Shown: positions 33,305-38,027 of the stretch, piece by piece | Layout: every line of letters begins with the position of its first letter | How positions within the stretch are numbered: the stretch's first letter is position 1 | Source of the DNA: Chloroflexi bacterium UBA4730 | GTDB lineage: Bacteria; Chloroflexota; Limnocylindria; P2-11E | Reading direction: 5' to 3' | Length of the DNA stretch: 38,027 bases | Assembly: GCA_002404155.1 (NCBI GenBank) | Contig: DHJC01000054.1 | Span: 35,513 to 73,539, forward strand | Program-made: the position numbers and the translations under genes | Notes under the pieces: generated by a model | What the model was told of the DNA's origin: nothing | The model's database searches: none | What the model saw: only the letters and a program-made list of their open reading frames with translations

Positions 33305-33727
33305 ATGACGCTGGCCGATGCGATCCACGCGAGCGGCAAGCGGCTCACGCTGCAGCGGCAGCTGGTGCTCGACGCGGTGCAGCGGGCCCGCCATCACGTC
33401 ACCGCTGAGGACATCGCCCGCCGGGTGCGGGCGAAGTACCCGCGGATCGGGCCATCGACCGTGTACCGGAACCTCGAGGCGCTCGAAGAGCTCGGGTACG
33501 TCACCCATACCCATCTCGACGATCGCGTCACGCGCTGGCATCGCGCGGACAGTCACCCGCACGGCCATCTCGTCTGCCGCTCCTGCGGCGGCGAGACCGA
33601 GGTGCGCCCACCCGCCCTGGAGGCGATGGCTCGTCGGCTTCGAGAGCTCTACCGGTTCGAGCCGGATCTGGCGCATTCGGCGATCGTGGGAATCTGCCGG
33701 CGCTGCCGCGACGTACCCTCTCAGTGA
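33305..33727 (+). CDS. Fur-family metalloregulator, possibly nickel/cobalt-responsive
   Basis: 140 aa from ATG 33305. The winged helix is KRLTLQRQLVLDAVQRARHH and YPRIGPSTVYRNLEALEELG. Metal ligands are HRADSHPHGHLVCRSCGG and the final GICRRCRD (two CxxC pairs). Its divergent neighbour is a nickel/cobalt transporter, so a Nur-like role is plausible. It ends in an overlap with the next gene and heads a seven-gene operon that includes copper and cytochrome genes, an unusual position for a Fur-family regulator. A CACCCT lies 6 nt upstream of the ATG; no Shine-Dalgarno. Confidence 0.88.
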   Translation: MTLADAIHASGKRLTLQRQLVLDAVQRARHHVTAEDIARRVRAKYPRIGPSTVYRNLEALEELGYVTHTHLDDRVTRWHRADSHPHGHLVCRSCGGETEVRPPALEAMARRLRELYRFEPDLAHSAIVGICRRCRDVPSQ

Positions 33728-34116
33728 TGCGCTGGCTCTGCGCGCTCGTGTTCGCGCTTGCCGCCGGGAGCAGCGCCCTGGCGGCGTCGGGCCTCGCCGT
33801 GCCGCCACACATCGACCCCCCCGGAACACCGCGATACCATGACCACCTGCTCGCGGCCTACCGGTACCCGCTGTTCCTCCTGCGCCTGAAGATGCTGACC
33901 CACCAGCCCGCCGGCCCGGGCTGGACCCTCGAGCTGCCCGGCCAGATCGAGCTTGGCGCGCTGGTCCTGGCGACCCTTGCGCTCATCGTTCCGAAGCTTC
34001 CCCGCCCGACGCGCCGCGCGATCGCGGTGCTCCAGGCGGTCCGCCTCCGGGCTCCGCAGTGGCGGCTCGGCGCGCCGCTCGGCCCACCGCGCGCCTCCCT
34101 CCTGTTCTCCGGGTAG
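33727..34116 (+). CDS. Small secreted/membrane protein, unknown
   Basis: 129 aa. ATG 33727 overlaps the last base of the Fur-family stop (TGATG); GTG 33724 is also possible. It starts with a signal-peptide-like segment MRWLCALVFALAAGSSALAA, then a short His/Pro/Tyr stretch (VPPHIDPPGTPRYHDHLLAA), then a second membrane helix (ELGALVLATLALIVP) and a basic Arg-rich tail. I do not recognise the family. Position between a metalloregulator and CopC/YtkA-like genes suggests a part in metal handling at the membrane. Confidence 0.6.
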   Translation: MRWLCALVFALAAGSSALAASGLAVPPHIDPPGTPRYHDHLLAAYRYPLFLLRLKMLTHQPAGPGWTLELPGQIELGALVLATLALIVPKLPRPTRRAIAVLQAVRLRAPQWRLGAPLGPPRASLLFSG

Positions 34117-34140
34117 TTCGAGAAAGACCAGGAGGGTCAC

Positions 34141-34728
34141 ATGCGGCGGTCCCAGTCCATCGCGGCGGCCATCGCCGTCGTGGTGGTGTCAGTCGGCATC
34201 TTCGCGAGCCCGGCTGCGGCGCACGAGCGCCGCACCGTCGGGCCGTACACGTTCGTCGTCGGCTGGGTCACCGAGCCGGCGGTCATCAGTCAGTCGAACG
34301 GGCTCGATCTCACGGTGACCGAGACCGCGGGCGACACGCCCGTCGAAGGGCTCGAGAAGACCCTGGCCGCCGCGGTCATCACCGGCGGGGGGGCCAAGAC
34401 CCGCAGCCTCACGCTCGTGCCGGACGGCGATCAGCCCGGCCATTACACGAGCGGGTTCGTACCCACCCGGGTCGGCGACTACACCTTCCACATCAGCGGC
34501 ACCGCCGGCACGACCAAGATCGACGAACGGTTCGAGTCCGGCCCGAACCGGTTCGACCCGGCGACCGACATCGCGTCGCTGGAGTTCCCTGACCAGGTCC
34601 CGTCGGCGTCCGACCTCGCGGCGCAGCTGGCGGACGCCAACACGAAGCTCACGATCGCGATCGCGCTGGGCGCGCTCGCGCTCGTCGTCGCTGTCGCGTC
34701 CTTCGTTCCCGCGCTCAGGCGCCGTTGA
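34141..34728 (+). CDS. Secreted, membrane-tethered protein, YtkA-like
   Basis: 195 aa. AGGAGG lies 5 nt before the ATG. A signal peptide (to about ASPAAA-HERRTVG) leaves a mature N-terminal His. The middle is a beta-rich domain of the YtkA/FixH-like kind (YTFVVGWVTEPAVISQSNGL, GHYTSGFVPTRVGDYTFHIS), and a C-terminal helix (TIAIALGALALVVAVASFVP) anchors it. Its TGA overlaps the TTG of the CopC-CopD gene. An N-terminal His in the mature protein is a common Cu(II) anchor. The function in copper binding is inference. Confidence 0.65.
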   Translation: MRRSQSIAAAIAVVVVSVGIFASPAAAHERRTVGPYTFVVGWVTEPAVISQSNGLDLTVTETAGDTPVEGLEKTLAAAVITGGGAKTRSLTLVPDGDQPGHYTSGFVPTRVGDYTFHISGTAGTTKIDERFESGPNRFDPATDIASLEFPDQVPSASDLAAQLADANTKLTIAIALGALALVVAVASFVPALRRR

Positions 34729-36614
34729 CGCGGCTCCGCGTGCTGGCCTGGGCCGCAGCGCTCGCCATCGCGGGTGCCGCGGCCGTCGCGACCCCGGCAT
34801 CCGCCCATGCCAACTACGTCAAGTCGAATCCGGCCGCCGACGCGCGGCTGGTGAAGGCGCCGACCGAGGTCCGCGTCGCGTTCAGCGAGCCACCCGATCC
34901 GAAGGGCAGCCAGATCCAGGTGCTCGACGAGCAGGGCACCCGCTGGGATCTGGGTGACACGACCGCGTCCGACGAGTCGAACGGGCTGAAGGTCGGGCTG
35001 AAAGCGATCGGCGACGGCGGCTACACGGTCGCGTGGACGACGGTCTCCGCGGTCGACGGCCACGAGACCAGGGGCAGCTATGCGTTCGTGGTCGGCAACG
35101 GACCGCTGCCCGCGCTTCCCGACATCCCGAACGCATCGCCACCGCCGTCACCGCTCGAGGTCGCAGGCCGTTCCCTCTCCTATGCCGGCATCGCGCTGGC
35201 CCTCGGTTGCGCGCTCTTCGGGCTCGTTGTCCACGCCGCCGACGGACCGAGCGAGACGCGCCGCGAGCGCCGGCTCCTGATGCTCGGGGGTGCTGCGACC
35301 TCCCTCGGCTCCGCGGCGCTGGTCCTCGCCGAGGGCGACCACCTGCCGCCGCGCCTGGCGCTGCTCCTCAGCCTTCGCCTCCTGACCGGCCTCGCCGTCA
35401 TCGCCGCGCTCGCGCCGCAGCTCTCCGGCCGCACGCGCCGCTACGTCGTCGTGGTCGCGGGGATCGTCGCCGCGTTGACCGCGACGCTCGTGTCGCACGC
35501 GACGGCGCTCGGAAACGTGAAGGACATGGCCCTCGACCTGATCCACGTCCTGTCGATCTCGGCGTGGAGCGGCGGGGTCGTCTCGCTCCTCTGGATCTAC
35601 CTACTGACCGGTGATCGCAACGGTGCAACGCTTCGTGCGACCGTCTGGCGCTTTTCGCTCGTGGCCCTCACGTCGGTCGGGCTCCTGGCCACCGCGGGCG
35701 TCCTGCAGGCGTTCGACCGCCTGGTCCTCATCCAGGACCTGATCGAGACGCCGTACGGCATCGCGCTCCTCGCGAAGATCGTGCTGCTGGTCGTCATCGT
35801 CGCGGTCGCGTCGTTCAACCTCCTTCGCCATGGCCCGCGCGCCGAGCGCGCGGGGCTGATCCGCGGCACGATCATCGAGGCGGCGCTGCTCGCCGGTGTG
35901 TTCGTCGCGGCCGGCGTGCTCACCGCGCTCGCGCCGCCGGCCCAGCCGAGCGGCGCGGCATTCGACCAGACCCAGCACGTGGCCGGCTATCGGGTCGAGC
36001 TCGTCGTGCCGACGTCGATCCCCGGACGGAACCGCTTCGTGCTCCGCGTGCACCAAGGCCTGACGCCGGTGACGGTCGCGGAGAAGGTCGCGCTGCGCTT
36101 CACGATGGTCGAGCACGATATGGGTGAGACCGAGCTCGTCGCGGACGAGCGTGCACCGGGCGAGTACGTCGCGGTCGGGAGCCCGACGGCGATGTACGGC
36201 ACGTGGAAGGTGCAGGCGATCATCCGGCTACCCGGCAAGGACGACGTTTCGGCGCTGTTCACCGTGCCGATCAGCCAGCAGGGCGGCCAGGGTGCGACCG
36301 CCGTCGCGCTCACCACGAAGTCGTTCAGCCTCGTGGTCTTCCCCGACCCGAGCCTGCCGATCGCAGGTGCGCCCATTCAGCTCAGCGTCATCGTCCTCGA
36401 GAACGGTCAGCCGGCGATCGGTCGCACGATCACCGGCGCGACCGCCGCGAAGGACGGCCAGCCTGTCACGGGCGACCCGTTCATCGCGATCGAGCAAGGC
36501 TCCGGCCGGTATCGGATCGACATCCCGGCGCTGGCGCAGGGCAAATGGACGATGCGGATCCAGATCGGCAGCCCGGCGGAGACCGCGGACTACACGTTCG
36601 CCGTGTCACCATGA
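34725..36614 (+). CDS. CopC-CopD-YtkA fusion, copper uptake/handling
   Basis: 629 aa from TTG 34725, overlapping the previous stop (TTGA). A signal peptide ends at PASA, giving mature His28 in HANYVKSNPAADARL, the CopC copper N-terminus; the second CopC loop SAVDGHETRGSYAFVVGN has the Asp-x-His ligands. Residues about 145-405 are the CopD membrane domain (eight or so helices; LDLIHVLSISAWSGGVVSLL, ETPYGIALLAKIVLLVVIV). The C-terminal part has a YtkA-like domain (NRFVLRVHQGLTPVT, EHDMGETELVADE, YGTWKVQAIIRLPG) and a further Ig-like stretch. It likely brings copper in or delivers it to cuproenzymes such as cytochrome oxidase. Confidence 0.9.
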   Translation: MTRLRVLAWAAALAIAGAAAVATPASAHANYVKSNPAADARLVKAPTEVRVAFSEPPDPKGSQIQVLDEQGTRWDLGDTTASDESNGLKVGLKAIGDGGYTVAWTTVSAVDGHETRGSYAFVVGNGPLPALPDIPNASPPPSPLEVAGRSLSYAGIALALGCALFGLVVHAADGPSETRRERRLLMLGGAATSLGSAALVLAEGDHLPPRLALLLSLRLLTGLAVIAALAPQLSGRTRRYVVVVAGIVAALTATLVSHATALGNVKDMALDLIHVLSISAWSGGVVSLLWIYLLTGDRNGATLRATVWRFSLVALTSVGLLATAGVLQAFDRLVLIQDLIETPYGIALLAKIVLLVVIVAVASFNLLRHGPRAERAGLIRGTIIEAALLAGVFVAAGVLTALAPPAQPSGAAFDQTQHVAGYRVELVVPTSIPGRNRFVLRVHQGLTPVTVAEKVALRFTMVEHDMGETELVADERAPGEYVAVGSPTAMYGTWKVQAIIRLPGKDDVSALFTVPISQQGGQGATAVALTTKSFSLVVFPDPSLPIAGAPIQLSVIVLENGQPAIGRTITGATAAKDGQPVTGDPFIAIEQGSGRYRIDIPALAQGKWTMRIQIGSPAETADYTFAVSP

Positions 36615-36618
36615 GCCG

Positions 36619-36786
36619 GTGATCCTGCTGCATGGAACGTTCGTCGATGAGTTCCTCATCGAGATCGTCCTCCCGCTCTCGATCTTCGGCGGCCTGTACT
36701 GGTGGTCGTCGCGCAAGGAAAAGAAAAAGAAGAAGGCAGCGGCCGCGCCGGACGCGGCCGAAGGCCGCGGTGACAAGGAAGCATGA
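36619..36786 (+). CDS. 55-aa single-pass membrane protein, unknown
   Basis: GTG 36619 lies 4 nt after the CopC-CopD stop and the ORF ends in an ATGA overlap with the cytochrome c gene. The sequence starts MILLHGTFVDEFLIEIVLPL, has one membrane segment ending GGLYWWSS, and then a very basic cytosolic tail (RKEKKKKKAAAAPD). Size and position (between copper delivery and cytochrome c) recall small accessory subunits of respiratory complexes, but no family is recognised. The overlap on both sides makes a real gene likely. Confidence 0.65.
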   Translation: MILLHGTFVDEFLIEIVLPLSIFGGLYWWSSRKEKKKKKAAAAPDAAEGRGDKEA

Positions 36787-37343
36787 CGTTCCCGATCAGC
36801 CGCCAGGGCCTTGAACAGATCGCCCTGGCCCTCGCGGTCGGGATCGTGCTCTTCGGCGGACTCGCGATCCTCCGCTGGCGCCGCGGCCAGGAGTACCGCC
36901 GAACGGCGATCTCCGCGGGGATCCTGGTCGGCCTCGCGATCGTGTCGCTGATCATCGGGTACACGATCGCCCCCAACATCCCCACCCCGGCGGTCCCGTT
37001 CACGGCGCGATTCGCGCAGAACCCGACGCCGGACAACGCCGCCAGCGTGGCGAAGGGCAAGGCCCTATATCAGGCCACGTGCGTGGTGTGCCATGGCGTC
37101 GTCGGGAGGGGCGATGGACCGGCGGCGTTCACCCTCGTGCCGCGTCCGGTGAACCTGCAGCTGCACGTCCCGCAGCACGCGCCGGGCGAGCTCTTCTACT
37201 GGATCTCGACCGGCATCCCCGGGACGGCGATGCCCGCGTGGCAGGACGTCGACCCCGCGACCGGGAAGCCGCGGCTCTCCGACGACGACCGCTGGTCCAT
37301 CATCCGCTACCTCCAGGCCCTGGCGCGCGGAGAGACGCCGTGA
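36783..37343 (+). CDS. Membrane-anchored cytochrome c
   Basis: 186 aa, starting in an ATGA overlap. Two N-terminal helices (about 11-30 and 44-63) anchor a single cytochrome c domain with haem motif CVVCH (Cys100-His104) after GKALYQAT, a GRGDGPAAFTLVPRPVNL stretch and the Met axial ligand in GTAMPAWQD, ending DRWSIIRYLQAL. It faces the extracytoplasmic side and probably carries electrons. Its stop overlaps the GTG of the DUF421 gene. No oxidase subunit is in the window. Confidence 0.9.
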   Translation: MTFPISRQGLEQIALALAVGIVLFGGLAILRWRRGQEYRRTAISAGILVGLAIVSLIIGYTIAPNIPTPAVPFTARFAQNPTPDNAASVAKGKALYQATCVVCHGVVGRGDGPAAFTLVPRPVNLQLHVPQHAPGELFYWISTGIPGTAMPAWQDVDPATGKPRLSDDDRWSIIRYLQALARGETP

Positions 37344-37861
37344 ACGTGTTCGCGATGAGCGTCCCGTGGTACGAGATCCTGCTGCGGACCTTCGTCGTCT
37401 ATTTCACCGTGCTCGTCCTCCTGCGCGTCGCCGGTAAGCGCGAGCTCGGGCAGATGACGCCGTTCGATCTGGTCGTGATCCTCGTGATCGCCAACTCCGT
37501 GCAGAACGCGATGACCGGCGGGGACAACTCGCTCATCGGCGGGATGATCGCTGCGGCGACGCTCACGGTCGTCAACATCGCGGTCGGGCGCTGGGGCAGC
37601 CGCGTGCCATTCTTCCGCCGCCTCGTCGCGAGCGAGCCGACGCTGCTCCTTCGCGACGGCAAACCGCTCAAGGCGGCCCTGGACAAGGAGCGGATCGACA
37701 TCGAGGAGCTTGAGATGGCCGCGCGCCAGCACGGCATCGCCGACCTTGCCGACGTGACGGCAGCGGTCCTGGAGGAGGACGGCTCGATCAGCATCATCCC
37801 GAAGGAGGGCACCAAGGTGCGCCGCAGCGCGCGCCACTTCCGCCAATTCCGCAACCACTGA
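37340..37861 (+). CDS. DUF421 (YetF-like) membrane protein
   Basis: 173 aa from GTG 37340 (GTGA overlap). Three helices (YEILLRTFVVYFTVLVLLRV, FDLVVILVIANSVQNAMTGG, IGGMIAAATLTVVNIAVGRW), then the cytoplasmic YetF-type domain: RRLVASEPTLLLRDGKPLKA, IDIEELEMAARQHGIADLAD, TAAVLEEDGSISIIPKEG. The LRVAGKRELGQMTPFDLVV signature is characteristic. The molecular role of the family is unclear. Last gene of the operon. Confidence 0.88.
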   Translation: MNVFAMSVPWYEILLRTFVVYFTVLVLLRVAGKRELGQMTPFDLVVILVIANSVQNAMTGGDNSLIGGMIAAATLTVVNIAVGRWGSRVPFFRRLVASEPTLLLRDGKPLKAALDKERIDIEELEMAARQHGIADLADVTAAVLEEDGSISIIPKEGTKVRRSARHFRQFRNH

Positions 37862-37867
37862 CGGCTT

Positions 37868-37898
37868 GGCACGCGCCGCGGCGACCGCAGCGCGCGCC
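37868..37898. terminator. GC-rich hairpin between convergent genes
   Basis: GGCACGCGC (37868-37876) and GCGCGCGCC (37890-37898) can pair over nine positions with one mismatch and a 13-nt loop. There is no T-run, so a terminator role is only possible. Confidence 0.3.
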
Positions 37899-37915
37899 AG
37901 CGAACCCGCGGAGCG

Positions 37916-38027
37916 CTAGGGGACGGTCGCGGCCGAGCGCATCCGGCGCCACACGAACAGGACGATGAGCGCGCCAAGAATGGATCCGAGGATGCCCGCG
38001 GCGCCTAGGGGGCTGAGGAAAAAGCGG
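37916..38027 (-). CDS. GlsB/YeaQ-like small membrane protein, C-terminal part
   Basis: The minus strand has an open frame entering from the right edge and ending at TAG 37918-37916. It reads RFFLSPLGAAGILGSILGAL, then IVLFVWRRMRSAATVP. The Gly-rich last helix (GILGSILGALIVLFVWR) is like the end of GlsB/YeaQ/YmgE (transglycosylase-associated) proteins. Only 37 codons are visible and the start is outside the window, so the call is tentative. Confidence 0.5.
   Translation of the reverse strand, partial: RFFLSPLGAAGILGSILGALIVLFVWRRMRSAATVP

Noticed and set aside
33230..33829. N-terminal extension of the NiCoT frame up to 33829
   Set aside because: It runs antisense through the Fur-family gene; NiCoT homology begins at GTG 33229, next to a promoter-like hexamer.
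36712..36745. A-rich run (AAG/GAA/AAA codons) in the 55-aa gene as a programmed frameshift site
   Set aside because: No proper X-XXY-YYZ heptamer in frame and no downstream structure stands out; the zero frame already ends in a clean ATGA overlap.
1..38027. CRISPR arrays, insertion sequences, tRNA or rRNA genes
   Set aside because: I found no regularly spaced repeats, transposase-like ORFs, terminal inverted repeats or tRNA-like sequences on either strand.

Overview
The window is about 38 kb of very GC-rich bacterial DNA, with GTG and TTG starts, no tRNA or rRNA, and no mobile element or CRISPR array that I can see. The gene set includes a class II B12-dependent ribonucleotide reductase, soluble multi-GAF kinases with NarL-type regulators, orphan TadE/TadG proteins, GT87-type membrane glycosyltransferases, a CopC-CopD fusion and a membrane-anchored cytochrome c. 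An aerobic, environmental member of Chloroflexota (Limnocylindria- or Dormibacteria-like) would fit, but this is inference from gene style only.

Layout. 1-1016: the 5' part of nrdJ (minus) behind a pair of NrdR-type operators and a short upstream ORF. 1017-2309: a class III aminotransferase. 2624-4802: three overlapping TadE/TadE/TadG-like genes. 4849-16762: a dense signalling block with two long paralogous GAF histidine kinases, a third kinase, two NarL/LuxR response regulators, a membrane-anchored receiver that lacks the acidic pocket, a membrane GAF/HD-GYP protein whose HD motif is lost, and two unrecognised proteins that share a C-terminal domain and sit next to the two long kinases. 16755-16964: a Trm112-like protein.

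17003-26955 is a decaying cell-envelope block. Intact genes (a GT-C membrane protein, a MOP flippase, a GT87 enzyme, a methyltransferase) alternate with broken ones: a subtilisin with several lesions including a 17-bp tandem duplication, a GT87 with a frameshift and an amber codon, a GT87-like 3' remnant, a 5'-truncated GT2, an O-antigen-ligase-like gene with one frameshift, and a third GT87 with about four frameshifts. Genes on both sides are intact, so real local decay is the simplest reading, although indel errors cannot be excluded from sequence alone.

26952-29088: an Mrp-type P-loop ATPase that carries an N-terminal DUF1858-like CxxC domain and lacks the usual C-terminal CxxC, then a degenerate membrane kinase. 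29125-37861: two metal-homeostasis blocks. A ZIP transporter and a Fur-family regulator diverge from two TGA-N9-TCA operators. A NiCoT/TSUP/YibE operon diverges from a second Fur-family gene across a TTGCGA-type palindrome, and that Fur gene leads a tightly overlapping operon (two small secreted or membrane proteins, CopC-CopD-YtkA, a 55-aa membrane protein, cytochrome c, DUF421). The window ends in the 3' part of a small GlsB/YeaQ-like membrane protein.

A recurring promoter pattern is a TANNNT-like hexamer 5-9 nt before the start codon with no Shine-Dalgarno, which suggests many leaderless mRNAs.
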